Positions 33,800 to 43,890 of a stretch of DNA of 64,000 nucleotides are shown one piece after another. The notes below the pieces were generated by a model. The model had not been told where the DNA came from, did not search any database, and saw nothing but the letters and a program-made list of their open reading frames with translations. Both the position numbers and the translations under genes were made by a program. Each line of letters starts with the position of its first letter. The first letter of the stretch is position 1. The stretch is from positions 3,450,333-3,514,332 of the forward strand of contig NC_090611.1 of NCBI RefSeq assembly GCF_004359215.1. The letters run 5' to 3'. Source of the DNA: Bremia lactucae. Its lineage: Eukaryota > Oomycota > Peronosporomycetes > Peronosporales > Peronosporaceae.

Positions 33800-34229
33800 T
33801 GTAGTGGGGCACCACTGACTTTACTGCTTCAGTACAAGTCCACTTCGTACTGCCTCAGTGCTAGTGGTGCCTCACGTCACTTCACGTATACAAGTACGTG
33901 CAGAGGAGGACTCTCTTTAATACCACTTGCTTTAAAAAGGGTCAATTAAAAACTGTATTTAATATAATAAAGTTCTTCTGTTTCTATCTATTTAACACTA
34001 CTTTATTATAACTAATACAAAACATGTAATAAAGTCTTATCGGTCTCTCTCTTTGCGCTCGTCCAGCGCTGACTGGACGGCGAAGAAAGTAGATATAATG
34101 GTCTATATCTACCAATGGATAAGCTTTTAACATATTACTATGTAAAGTAATATTCTCCAAATATTATCTACCTTTTAGATAATATATTAATTAACAACCT
34201 TTAATCATGTAACGATACACCCCGTAACA
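33800..34229 (-). repeat. LTR, family B (3' LTR of element III)
   Basis: 430 bp. On the minus strand it starts TGTTACGGGG at 34229 and ends GCCCCACTACA at 33800. A polypurine tract lies just before it, so it closes element III. It also abuts the mid-Gag of element V, consistent with insertion of element III into element V. Confidence 0.85.
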
Positions 34230-34243
34230 TCACCCCTCCCTTA
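34230..34243 (-). other. Polypurine tract of element III
   Basis: On the minus strand AAGGGAGGGGTGA immediately precedes TGTTACGGGG. This fixes the coding strand of element III as minus, so the plus-strand frames at 34347-35362 are antisense to it. Confidence 0.75.
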
Positions 34244-34346
34244 AACGACAATCACTCTGACTGTCATTGGATAGAGTGGTTACTATAAGACCACTTAATT
34301 AAAAATGATGTTGATTGGTCAGAACCATCATTTTTAATTCTATCGC

Positions 34347-34847
34347 ATGGTTAAAAAGTCCATGCGGTATGCGAACAGAGCGGCGCCTTTGGCTGCGGTT
34401 CATGCATCCGCGGGCGACACATTATTGTCTCTTGTGGCAGACGTTCCGTCTGCCGTAGTGTCATCTTCTCCCGCAACTCTAAATGTTGCGAAGGCACGTG
34501 GTGATACACCACGTGAATGCGACCCCTCTTTGGAGGTCGACTACGAATGCGAGTCGGACGAGATGGCCGACTCGAGGAGAGCAGAAAAGTCGCTCGATCA
34601 TCGTCAGGCAGCTAACAATGAGCCTTCGAATGAGGGGGCTCATTCGGGTAGACGTGCTGAAAGCATTTGCTACAACGTGTTCGGTTTCGACGATGAGGGT
34701 GATTCCTCATCGCCAGCTCCATCTCCCGTGAAGTCACCCACGCATATTTCTGTGCGTGGTGATGTGGATGGCGTAAGCCATCGTTATAAAAGTTCTTGTG
34801 ATACTACTGCTTCAGTGGGTACCACTCAGGGGATCGTAGACACTTAA
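34347..34847 (+). CDS. Antisense reading frame of element III, N-terminal part
   Basis: A 166-residue frame beginning 118 bp inside the 3' LTR and running opposite to pol. It is Ser/Ala/Asp/Glu-rich and probably disordered, with a basic start (M-V-K-K-S-M-R-Y-A-N-R) and an acidic middle (E-C-E-S-D-E-M). No known domain. After the stop, plus-strand coding-like sequence resumes (M-S-R-L-A-P-E-K-K-P-W-L-L-P-E) and continues to 35362. The 37663-38200 repeat of the region fills in frames broken here, so the ancestral frame was probably longer than 300 codons. Confidence 0.45.
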   Translation: MVKKSMRYANRAAPLAAVHASAGDTLLSLVADVPSAVVSSSPATLNVAKARGDTPRECDPSLEVDYECESDEMADSRRAEKSLDHRQAANNEPSNEGAHSGRRAESICYNVFGFDDEGDSSSPAPSPVKSPTHISVRGDVDGVSHRYKSSCDTTASVGTTQGIVDT

Positions 34848-35077
34848 ATGTCTCGTCTTGCCCCTGAGAAGAAGCCGTGGCTTTTGCCTGAACAGCTAAT
34901 CAATAGCTTGTCTGGAGAGACTACTCCTCACACTTAATTTCCCTTATTTATTGCGACAAAGCTACATGGCCTTGATCCCAGCGCGAAGAACTTTGGCGCT
35001 AAAAAAGATTAATATCTCGATGCTTTTTTAAGCATCGATGGTATAGTGGCAACAACAAGCGAGATAATGTATCGCTG

Positions 35078-35362
35078 ATGCAAGCCTGGACCGCATTCAT
35101 CCGCAATGTCAAAGACATTGGAAGCGAAACCTGGCTCCAAAGACCTAACGCGATTCGCGTTAAGTTTGAGAAAAGAACTCCAACCGGTGCAAGGTATAAA
35201 TTGAATCGGTTGTCACGTGAGGAAGGACTTCCATGTCTCACGTGGGGTGATCCCTGTCCGTGTTGTGTTAACAACACGAAGCGAGTAGAAGAAGATGTTT
35301 ATTCCCTTTCTTCGCCCAGGCGAAGGGCTAGCATCTCTATCGAGATGCGCGAGGTGATTTAA
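35078..35362 (+). CDS. Antisense reading frame of element III, C-terminal part
   Basis: A 94-residue frame with W-T-A-F-I-R-N-V-K-D-I-G, R-V-K-F-E-K-R-T-P-T-G-A-R-Y and C-L-T-W-G-D-P-C-P-C-C. Its aromatic and cysteine content looks protein-like rather than random. It overlaps, tail to tail, the last 50 codons of the chromodomain frame (35213-35773) on the other strand. I do not recognise the family. Upstream plus-strand sequence from 34930 encodes compatible but frameshifted sequence. Confidence 0.45.
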   Translation: MQAWTAFIRNVKDIGSETWLQRPNAIRVKFEKRTPTGARYKLNRLSREEGLPCLTWGDPCPCCVNNTKRVEEDVYSLSSPRRRASISIEMREVI

Positions 35363-35773
35363 GTTTTGCAATCGATTTACAAGCGCCAGGGGCGCGTGCT
35401 TCCGATGGACCGTCTGATCCATCGGATGGGTCTCGTCATCCTGACGGACGAGGCTCTCATCATCAACAACCAGCTGGGAACGAGGCTCCCAGCTGTCATG
35501 TGAAGGTGGATAACCGCGCCAGCGAACAAGATAACTCGTTCGCTGCCCCTTCATATAACGGTCGTTTTGAATACGTTCCACAAGGAAACGATGACCACCG
35601 TGGGAATCCACCAATGGTTGTGGGGGAGGAGGGAAAATTAGATCCGACCCATGTGACGGATCTAGAGTCGAAGATCGACAAACTCGATTTTTGCCTCCAT
35701 GATTTCGAGTAGGGACTTGATTACGAGCTCGGTAAGCGTCGCTCGTTAGGGCAAGACGGAGCAGGCTCACCAT
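35213..35773 (-). pseudogene. Chromodomain end of element III pol, copy 1
   Basis: Residues 61-108 of this frame form a well preserved chromodomain: R-F-L-V-E-R-I, Y-L-V-R-W-R-G-Y-P-P and D-S-W-E-P. A variable tail of about 75 residues follows. In chromoviruses this domain recognises methylated histone and guides insertion into heterochromatin. It is the best preserved chromodomain in the window. The frame before it is disconnected from the integrase at 35912. Confidence 0.8.
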
Positions 35774-35911
35774 ATCGAACGGTTGGAAGACCGTTCGAAG
35801 AGTGCGTACTCCATGTTGTAGGACGGACGGAAATATCGCGCTCTTCGTGATGAGCTGTCATCCGCTCATTGCGGTTCAAGGATCTTTGGACCCGAGATTT
35901 AACATGAGAAT

Positions 35912-37407
35912 CTATTTCGTGACCACAAGAATATTTAGGGATTTTTGAAAAGGGTGGTCAGATCTGTCCTCGGAAGAAACCGCGTACTGATGGTACGGGC
36001 GGAGCCAACCAACGTAAAACGTAGGATGCGTTCGCATCCTACGTGGCAATTTAATTGTGTACGCATTGCCTCTGCGATGCAGTATACGGAAAGGACCAAT
36101 GAACCTGGGTAGTAGTTTACTGCAACCCACATCAGTGACTACACGCTTAAGTAAGTTTACCGTAGAGAGTAGTACTAGGTCATTAATTTTAAATAGAAGA
36201 ACGTTTGCTCTTCCATGTTTGTCTACGTTCCGTTTCTGACGGTCCACTGCGTTAGCAATGGAATCCTGTACGAAACGGACTACTGATTCTCGAACCAGCA
36301 GAAATAAAAAAAAATCCTCTGCTGGCTCATTTGTTTTGTCTTTTTCAGTGCGCTTTGTGCGCACTGCCATGATAATTTTCTCATCTTCGATTTCGATTGC
36401 TTCGCAACTACGTCATTCGCGTCGTTGGTAACTTCGACGCGTGATGAGCATGAGACAGAAATGGCTTTGCTCGTGCGACCATTCCCCCTTAAACAAGAGG
36501 ATCCCTCTAATTGGGTGGGTATGTGTGGATGTCGTAAGCCATTTACGAAGAACGGTGTACGCGTTGTAGACGCATCCACCGAATTATTGATGGCGAATTT
36601 GACCATCGGTAAAAACTTGCTCCAATTCGGATAGGATTGGACTTGACTCGAAGTATCTCTTTGACGATACGCGTTTCGCCTGGCCATCTGTCTCTGGATG
36701 GTCAGAAGTTGACACAGTCAGCCATGTTTCAAGAGATCGGAACACGGGTTACAAAAACTCCGCCGTAAAGTGTGGATCTCTATTCGAGACCAGTTCACGG
36801 GGTAACATGTGGAGTCTGAATACCGTGTCGATAAAGACGCAGGCACAGCCCGGAGCCGTGATCGACTCAGGGACTACAGCAGGATGTACCATCTTGTAGA
36901 ATCTGTCTATAAGAACAAGGATTCCATTATTTTGTGATCGCCTTCGGGAAATTCGAAGACGAAGTCCATAGATACGGATTGCCAGCATTCAGCCGGAAGT
37001 GGTAGAGGTTGGAGAGGTGCACGGGATGAAGGGCTAGGCTTCACCCGTTGACATACCTCACAAGCACGAATATACTTGCGCATTAACGGATACTTGCGGG
37101 GCCAGTAGAAGGCGACTTACTGTGTAATAAGTTTTCTCACGTCAACGATGCCCACTTGTTGGTGCATCGTGACACCCATACATGATGCGCAAGCGCAAAT
37201 TATTGTGAGTTGGGACGACAACACGTGGAGTGCCGCCGGCACTGCTGTGTAATACAATAAGCCGTTGCGTGCTGTGTATCGATCGGATGACGATCGATAT
37301 AAAGCCGGTAAATCTTTAAAATATTTATCGGATGGATTCATCAGATGATCCATTAAACGCAAAAGGTCCTTATCCTCTGCGTAGGCTTTCTTTATGTTAT
37401 CAAACAA
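35912..37407 (-). pseudogene. Integrase of element III, copy 1
   Basis: The zinc-binding part lies in 37407-37117 (H-L-M-N-P-S-D-K-Y-F-K and, further on, C-A-S-C-M-G-V-T-M-H). The core lies in 36988-36749 with V-S-N-R-D-P-H-F-T, where the catalytic Asp has become Asn. The C-terminal DNA-binding block lies in 36370-35912 (D-L-V-L-L-S-T-V-N-L-L-K-R-V-V-T and P-R-F-I-G-P-F-R-I). The mutated aspartate and frameshifts show it is inactive. Confidence 0.75.
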
Positions 37408-37662
37408 GGTTGACGACGGAACACTTGAAATGAGTGTTACATCAGTCGAGTTATTTTCACTATTGGAATGCGCAGCCGGCTCGAAATCGGATCAGCGTGA
37501 TAACGCATCAGCGACGACATTAAGTCGTTCTAGTTTATATTCTACGAAGAAATTATTCTCCGTAAAGAAGGATAGCCACCTCGCCATTCTTTGCGAGAGG
37601 TGTGGACTGTTTAGGGCCGTGCGTAATGACGCATGGTCCGTGTCCGAGTACATACAATAAAA

Positions 37663-38200
37663 TGTCTCGTCTTACCCTGAGAAAAAGCCGTGGCTTTACC
37701 CGAACGGCTAGTCAGTAACTTGTCTGGAGAGACAACTCCTCACAATTAATATCCTTTATTTATTGCGGCAAAGCTACATGGCCTGGATCCCAGCGCGAAG
37801 AACTTTTGCGCTAAGGAAGATTTTTACCTCGATGGTTTTCTTAAGCATCGATGGTATAGTGGCAACAACAAGCGAGATAAAATCTCGTTAATGCAAGCCT
37901 GAAGCGCGTTTTTTTCCAATGTCAAAGACATTGGATGCGGCTTCAAAGTCCTAACGCAATTCGCGTTAAGTTTGAGAAACGAATCCAACCGGTGCAAGGT
38001 TTAAAATTGCACCGGTCGTCTCGTGAGGCAGGACTTCCATGCCTCACGTAGGGCGACCCGTGTCCATGTTGTGTCGACAATACGAAACGAGTGAAAGGAG
38101 ATGAATACTCCCTTTCTTCCCCCTGGGGAAGGGCTCGCATCTCTATTGAGATGCCGATGCGATTGACGTTTTTTGCAATAGATTTACACGCGCCAGGGGC
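37663..38200 (+). pseudogene. Antisense reading frame of element III, duplicated copy
   Basis: Frames give K-L-H-G-L-D-P-S-A-K-N, then F-Y-L-D-G-F-L-K-H-R-W-Y-S-G-N-N-K-R-D-K. This is open exactly where unit 1 (35000-35070) has a stop, so it shows what the ancestral frame encoded. Stops later in the copy break it. Confidence 0.4.
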
Positions 38201-38580
38201 GCGCGTTTTTCAATGGACCCTCTAATCCATCTGATGAGTCTCGTTATACTAACAGACGAGGCCCTCAACGTCAATAACCAGCTGGGAACGAGGCCCCCAT
38301 CTGTCATGCGAAGGTGAATAACCGCGCTAGTTAACCAGATAACTCATTCGCTGCCCCTTCACATCACGGTGGTTTTGAATACGTTCCACAAGGAATCGTT
38401 GGCCACCGCGGAAATCGACCAATGGTTGTGGTGGAGGAGGTAAAAATAGATCCGAACCGTGTGTCGGATCAAGGGTCGAAGTCGACAAACGCGACCGCTA
38501 CCTCCATGTATTGGAGGACGGTCTTGAACACGAGCTCGGTAAGCGTCGCTCGTTAGGGCAAGACGGAGCAGGCTCACCAT
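38200..38580 (-). pseudogene. Chromodomain region of element III, copy 2 (degraded)
   Basis: Matches 35400-35773, but the chromodomain core is missing: the frame at 38580-38359 runs from the integrase linker into N-D-S-L-W-N-V-F. Sequence about 38340-38410 still aligns with the linker in front of the copy 1 chromodomain. Confidence 0.55.
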
Positions 38581-38718
38581 ATCGAACGGTTGGAAGACCG
38601 TTCGAAGAGTGCGTACTCCATGTTGTAGGACGGACGGAAATATCGCGCTCTTCGTGATGAGCTGTCATCCGCTCATTGCGGTTCAAGGATCTTTGGACCC
38701 GAGATTTAACATGAGAAT

Positions 38719-40170
38719 CTATTTCGTGACCACAAGAATATTTAGGGATTTTTGAAAAGGGTGGTCAGATCTGTCCTCGGAAGAAACCGCGTACTGATGG
38801 TACGGGCGGAGCCAATTAACGTAAAACGTAGGATGCGTTCGCATCCTACGTGGCAATTCTATTGTGTACGCATTGCCTCTGCGATGCAGTATACGGAAAG
38901 GCCCAATGAACCTGGGTAGTAGTTTACTGCTACCCACTTCAGTGACTACACGCTTAGGTAAGTTTACCGTAGAGAGTAGTACTAGGTCATTAATTTTAAA
39001 TGGAAGAACGTTTGCTCGTCCATGTTTGTCTACGTTCCGTTTCTGAGGGTCCACTGCGTTAGCAATGGAATCCTGTTCGAAACGGACTACTGATTCTCGA
39101 ACCAGCAGAAATTCCTCTGCTGGCTCATTTGTTTTGTCTTTTTCAGTGCGCTTTGTGCGCACTGCCATGATATTTTTCTCATCTTCGATTTCGATTGCTT
39201 CCCATCGGCATCAGTTGCGTCGTCGGTAATTTCGACGCGGGATGAACATGATCTAGAGCTGGTTTTGCTCCTGCGTGTCTCCCCCCCCCCCCTCCTTGAA
39301 CTAGAAGATCCCTCTAATTGGGTGGGTATCGTGGACAGAATAAGCCAACCACGAAGAACGGTGTATGCGCTGTAGACGCCTGCACTGAAATTTTTGATGG
39401 CGAATTCGATTATCAGTAAAACCTCGCTCCAATATTACGATTGGACGTAACCTGGAAGTATCTCTTCGAGGACGCGATTGACGCGTCCCGTCTGACCATC
39501 TGTCTCCGGATGATTAATAGCTGACACAGTCAGCCTTGTTCCGGGAGCTCGGAAAACGGATTGCCAAATTCCGCCGTGAACCGTGGATCTCTATCGGATA
39601 CCAATTCACGGGGTAAACCGTGGAGTTTGAAAACCGTGTCGAGAAAGACACGGGCACAGCCTCGAGCCGTGATTGACTCTTATGCTGCAGAAAGATGTAC
39701 CATCTTGCTATCTGCCTACAAAAACAAGGATTCCGTTGGTTTTGGAATCGTCTTAGGGATAGCCGAAGACAAAGTCCATAGATACGGACTGCCAACATTC
39801 TGGCGGAAGAAATAGAGGTTGGAGAGGTGCACGGGATGAAGGGCTAGGCTTCACCCGTTGGCATACCTCACAAGCACGAATATACTTGCGCATTAACGGA
39901 TACTTGCGGGGCCAGTAGAAGGCGACATACTGTGTAATAAGTTTTCTCACGTCAACGATGCCCACTTGTTGGTGCATCGTGACACCCATACATGATGCGC
40001 AAGCGCAAATTATTGTGAGTTCGGACGATAACACGTGGAGTGTCGCCGGCAACGGCTGTGTAATACAATAAGCCGTTGTGTGCTGTGTATCGATCGGATG
40101 ACGATCGATATAAAGCCGGTAATTCTTTAAAATATTTATCGGATGGATATATCAGATGATCCATAAACAC
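38719..40170 (-). pseudogene. Integrase of element III, copy 2
   Basis: The zinc-binding region is in 40170-39952 and 40052-39753. Core sequence near 39600 reads R-E-L-V-S-D-R-D-P-R-F-T in one frame, keeping the Asp lost in copy 1. The C-terminal block is 39168-38719 (R-F-I-G-P-F-R-I-L-H-R-R-G-N-A-Y-T). A run of about 13 cytosines near 39286 interrupts the core's end. Confidence 0.75.
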
Positions 40171-40359
40171 AGAAGGTCCTTATCTTCTGCGTAGGCTTTC
40201 TTAATGTTATCAAACAAGGTTGAAGACGGAACACTTGAAATGAGTGTTACATCAGTCGGATTATTTTCACTATTGGAATGCGCAGCCGGCTCAAAATTGG
40301 GTCAGCGTGATAACGCATCAGCGACGACATTAAGTCGTCCTGGCTGTGCATATTGACGC

Positions 40360-40516
40360 ATGGTCCGTATATACGATGAACGGTCTATCTCCGAGAAGAT
40401 AGACACTAAACTTAGCAATATTTCATGGCGAGGAGTTGCTTGTCATGCACTGGGTAATTGCGTTCAGCTGGTTGCAGCTGACGCAATTGGAAACAGACGA
40501 CGCGCTCCGCGCGTCT
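40360..40516 (-). pseudogene. RNase H remnant of element III
   Basis: A short stretch matching 14150-14310 (the N-Y-P-V-H-D-K-E side of the domain). It joins directly to the reverse transcriptase palm at about 40516, so the catalytic part of reverse transcriptase and half of RNase H are deleted. Confidence 0.65.
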
Positions 40517-41329
40517 CCAGTGGCATTACTAGCCATTCCCAGAGCATCCCACTGAGAGTGCTCACTGCTGTGTACGGAATGTCCCGTTTACGCATAAGGA
40601 TCTGATAGAACCCATCCATCAGATCCATAGACGAAAATATGGTACTCTTAGACATACTATCTATGATTACGTCTTTTCTAGGTATTGGCGTTTGAGCCGG
40701 TACCATTGCAGCATTCAATTTATTCAATGCGAGCTCTATCCGCCACCCTCCTGTAGCCTTTCGCACACAGAAGTTCGAAGAGCTATGTGGGGAGGTTGAC
40801 TCCCTCACATGGCCCCCATTTAATCGATCGATAAAGAATTTATCGATCGCAAGTACTTGTTCACGAGGCAGTGGCCACTGCTTCATGACACAGTACTTCG
40901 AGCCCGGTTTGAGCTCGATCTCATGTCGAGTGCCTTTATCTTCCGGCAACTCGCATGGAGCTGTTTCAGGGAATACATCCTTGATTTTAGTCAAACCCTT
41001 ATATAAAGAATTTGTCTTAAGTGACTCCCAGGATTGAGTAGTATATCTCTCAATCCGAGTCTTCACATCGAGGACACTTTCGTCCATCGATGAGCTGCTG
41101 AGAACCCGTTCGTCTCTGCAAAATTTACCGCTGACCGAATATCGGTTACAAATTTGTCCTCTGTGACGAGTATGCAGATCTGCTTGATTCTACCACCATG
41201 CAATTCTCTTAAGAACCGCTTGGGTTCTAGGGTTGGTAATTGAATTATATCTGAAGTTAAGTACGGAGGCGCATACAGATCAAGAGTATAAGCGCCTACT
41301 CTTGAGCCGTCGTTAACTAAGACATTCAA
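40464..41329 (-). pseudogene. Reverse transcriptase of element III, catalytic box deleted
   Basis: The 41087-40464 frame reads well for 180 residues: K-Q-W-P-L-P-R-E-Q, F-C-V-R-K-A-T-G-G-W-R-I, S-S-M-D-L-M-D-G-F-Y-Q-I-L-M and S-G-M-L-W-E-W-L-V-M-P. It then switches to unrelated residues. The F-D-D catalytic box expected some 40 residues later is gone. The first catalytic Asp (M-D-L) is present. 41329-41063 holds the preceding connector. The element could move only with enzymes from another copy. Confidence 0.8.
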
Positions 41330-41371
41330 TGTCTCGGTTCTTCTGGGATTTGTCCACAGGCTGCCAAGAGA

Positions 41372-41593
41372 TTAATCCCTCGGGATGCTGAATGCAGCGT
41401 TAACTATTTGAGGAGATTTCTCCATAAGTACGTGGGGACTTATTCCTTCAACGTCTTCCGACTGTGATTGCGCTATCACAGTCGGGTCCTCTATGGTCGA
41501 CTCTCTACTCGACCTAGGATCATCGTGTTGTCCATTTTGGACAACCGGTATCTTTTTTGAATGTCGACCGCTAGGCGTACATTCATGTCTCAA
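41372..41593 (-). pseudogene. Pol linker of element III
   Basis: A low-complexity, Ser/Asp/Pro-rich frame between protease and reverse transcriptase. No domain seen. Confidence 0.4.
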
Positions 41594-41644
41594 TCCACTC
41601 GACTTATTCGAGTGGTGGACCTTCGGCGCTGCCTGTGCATCCGC

Positions 41645-42226
41645 TCAGCCGCCGGCAGCTGACTCTACAGGGTGATCAGTAATCACACTGTGATCTTGCG
41701 CGGTCGTACTAACAACCGTACAACAAGTGAGACCATCGCACTCACTCGTAGTACATCCACCCGCTTGTGGACGCTCCAAGAGGTTCATCAGATGGCCGTC
41801 TAATGACCAAGTGGCAGGCATCACTACGGATCGATGCTGCCAGCTGAAGCTTAGCTCATATTTTTTGAGCCAAGGTAAACCTAGGATGACATCAAATTTG
41901 TCATCCAAATCCAGTTTGATGAGATCATCATCGTACCGTAAATCACTTAACATGTAGTGAAATTTCACTTCGCGTTTCATCACTGTTATCGATGCGCCTG
42001 TCGCTAGACGCACCGTCATCCTCGTTGGAGGGATGTCGCGCTCAATATATTTGAGCCTACTACCCTCTAGTGACTGGCGACGAATAAAGTTATTCGACGC
42101 TCCGCAGTCCACTAGGGCTTTAAGTGACAAATCATTTGTCACTTTCAATTTCAAGGTGATGAGGTATCCCTCATCACCAGGTGCAGACACACATAATGAT
42201 TGTGTTTCTGGAGCAAATTTCGTCAA
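41645..42226 (-). pseudogene. Protease of element III
   Basis: A long open frame (193 residues) that contains A-L-V-D-C-G-A-S-N-N-F (active site D-C-G-A, the usual variant of D-S-G-A in this element group), T-V-R-L-A-T-G-A-S and D-V-I-L-G-L-P-W-L. The retropepsin part looks intact and could still fold. The C-terminal 60 residues are linker. Confidence 0.75.
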
Positions 42227-42248
42227 GATTCTCTTTGATGTTGCTGGA

Positions 42249-42749
42249 TCAGTAGGGCGTTGCGTTCCTACTGACCCCTACCGTTTTTTGGCGGTCCGCC
42301 TCGCCTGTTGCGATTTCGCAACAACGTCGGACCCGTGACCGTTGCCATTTTTGGCATTCTCTCGGAACTGGGCTTGGGGCACTACACTCATGAGCGTAGT
42401 GTCCCAACTTTTGACAGCGATTGCATTTCTGCAATCGCTTATTGTTCGAAAAGCAAGGTCTCTCGCTTTCGACATAAGAGAGGTCCATTGGTTCTGAACC
42501 TCCAAGCTCGTGTCGTCTTCGAGGACGATACGATGACGAACTAGCTTGAACCTGTCTCAAGCTAAATTCCTCTTGTTCCGCAACGGATATTGCTTCTTCA
42601 AGCGTATCTAGTTCCAAGCGGAACAGGTGAGTCTTTAAGGGACCATTTGTTAGACCTTGCATGAACACCGTAATCAACGTTTGTTCATGGACTCGGTTGT
42701 TTGTGATACAACTCGCTAAGGGTCGTATATGCTGGGCGTAAGCGTGCAC
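42249..42749 (-). pseudogene. Gag C-terminal half of element III with CCHC zinc knuckle
   Basis: An open 166-residue frame starting in the capsid core (H-A-Y-A-Q-H-I-R-P-L-A) with an intact CX2CX4HX4C knuckle (C-N-R-C-Q-K-L-G-H-Y-A-H-E-C, about residues 101-114) and a basic tail. Before it, 42750-43007 continues Gag in other frames. Confidence 0.75.
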
Positions 42750-43007
42750 ATCACGCTTGCCTTAATTGAATTTCAGAAGCTCTGATCGAGCTCTGAACTC
42801 AGCCCTAGGCGGTTCAAACGTCTGTTTGAGCCGGGCTTTAACAGCCTCTAGCGACCCACTTGGGCACTAGGCCATATGTCGCGCAACTTAAGGTCTAGTG
42901 CCTAATTTTGGCACGACCTGCCAAACTTGACTGAGCAAATGTGACTTGCATTTGCTCGTCGAAGATGTGACGAGCCCTTATGGCATCGTCCAACTCGACA
43001 AACTATC

Positions 43008-43376
43008 TTAAGAGGGAGTCTTCTTCGACCTCCCTATACTTAGAAATGTCAATCTTTGAGGTTTTCGACGACGCGTGTGCGTTATCCCAGCTACAGGGGT
43101 CTGTACCTGCTGTAACTTCAACAGGTCTGCCTGGTCAGAGCCTTGCTGATTAAGCAAGGCTACCTTCTCCTTCGCCTCGTCAAGTTCATGTTGTATGAAC
43201 TTGGCGATGGCTGATAGGAGGGCATCTCTGTCCAGACCGGACAGCATGGCCAAGATGGCATCGTTTCCTACGGTCGAACTCATTCGTTCGACAGCACTCC
43301 TTTCTATGTCACTTAGAAAGGAGAAGCTATCACGCGAAACGTGATGCGTATTTCCATTTCCATCTAACATGTCCAT
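43008..43376 (-). pseudogene. Gag N-terminal part of element III
   Basis: An open 122-residue frame beginning about 35 bp inside the primer binding site, the normal place for the Gag start. It contains M-D-M-L-D-G-N-G and a Glu/Gln-rich helix (E-L-D-E-A-K-E-K-V-A-L-L-N-Q-Q-G-S). It is the most complete Gag start in the window. Confidence 0.7.
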
Positions 43377-43408
43377 GTTAGATGATGAAACTGTGGTCCT
43401 TGGACGGA

Positions 43409-43426
43409 CAACAAAGTGCTACCAGG
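43409..43426 (-). other. Putative primer binding site of element III
   Basis: Directly after the LTR end, the minus strand reads CCTGGTAGCACTTTGTTG. TGGTAGCAC would pair with a tRNA ending in GUGCUACCA. The same motif follows family C LTRs at 60446 and, mutated, at 22650, so the position and conservation support the call; the tRNA is unidentified. Confidence 0.6.
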
Positions 43427-43735
43427 TGTAACGGAGCACTACTGGCTTGTACTGCTTCAGTACAAGTCCATCTTCGCCCTGCCTCAGTGCGAGTGGTGCC
43501 TCACGTCACTTCACATACACTAGTACGTGCAGAGGAAGATTTTCTTTATAACACTTGCTTTAAAGAGGGTTAGTTGAAAACTGTATTTAATATGATTAAG
43601 TTTTTCTGCTTCTATCTATTTAATTTTAACTAATACAAAAATGTAAATAAATTTTAAGTCTCTTTCTTTGCGCGCGTCCAGCGCTGACTGGACCGCGAAA
43701 AAAATAGACATAATGTTCTACTTTTTGCTGACTGG
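43427..43735 (-). repeat. LTR, family B, 5'-truncated (5' LTR of element III)
   Basis: On the minus strand it ends GTGCTCCGTTACA at 43427. Its first third is lost, replaced by the inverted copy that forms the palindrome. It is diverged from the 3' LTR at 33800-34229. Confidence 0.75.
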
Positions 43736-43890
43736 ACCGCGGAATAAGTAGACATAATGGTCTACTTTTTCCGCGGTCCAGTCAGCGCTGGACGCGCGAA
43801 AAGAAAGAGACTTAAAATTTATTTACATTTTTGTATTAGTTAAAATTAAATAGATAGAAGCAGAAAAACTTAATCATATTAAATACAGTT
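43579..43890. repeat. 312 bp LTR palindrome
   Basis: Arms 43579-43697 and 43772-43890 are reverse complements, aligned without an indel by position arithmetic (coordinate sums are constant at 87469). The 74 bp centre holds two near copies of a TAGACATAATG motif and is itself roughly self-complementary. It represents two family B LTR fragments joined head to head. Confidence 0.85.

Larger units (their letters stand above)
34848..37662 (-). repeat. 2.8 kb tandem duplication in element III, unit 1
   Basis: Runs from ATGTCTCGTCTTGCCCC (34848) through antisense frame, chromodomain and integrase to the RNase H region at about 37650. Unit 2 is 37663-40360. Order and orientation are the same (head to tail), with moderate divergence between units. 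Confidence 0.8.
37663..40360 (-). repeat. 2.8 kb tandem duplication in element III, unit 2
   Basis: Starts ATGTCTCGTCTTACCCTG and repeats unit 1. The stretch at 38530-38760 matches 35730-35960 almost base for base, while other parts have drifted, suggesting patchy conversion. It joins the rest of pol near 40360. Confidence 0.8.

Noticed and set aside
39280..39300. Run of about 13 cytosines, considered as a polypurine tract on the minus strand
   Set aside because: It lies inside integrase sequence, not next to an LTR, and the other copy (36475-36490) has only a short cytosine run; it is probably a slippage expansion.
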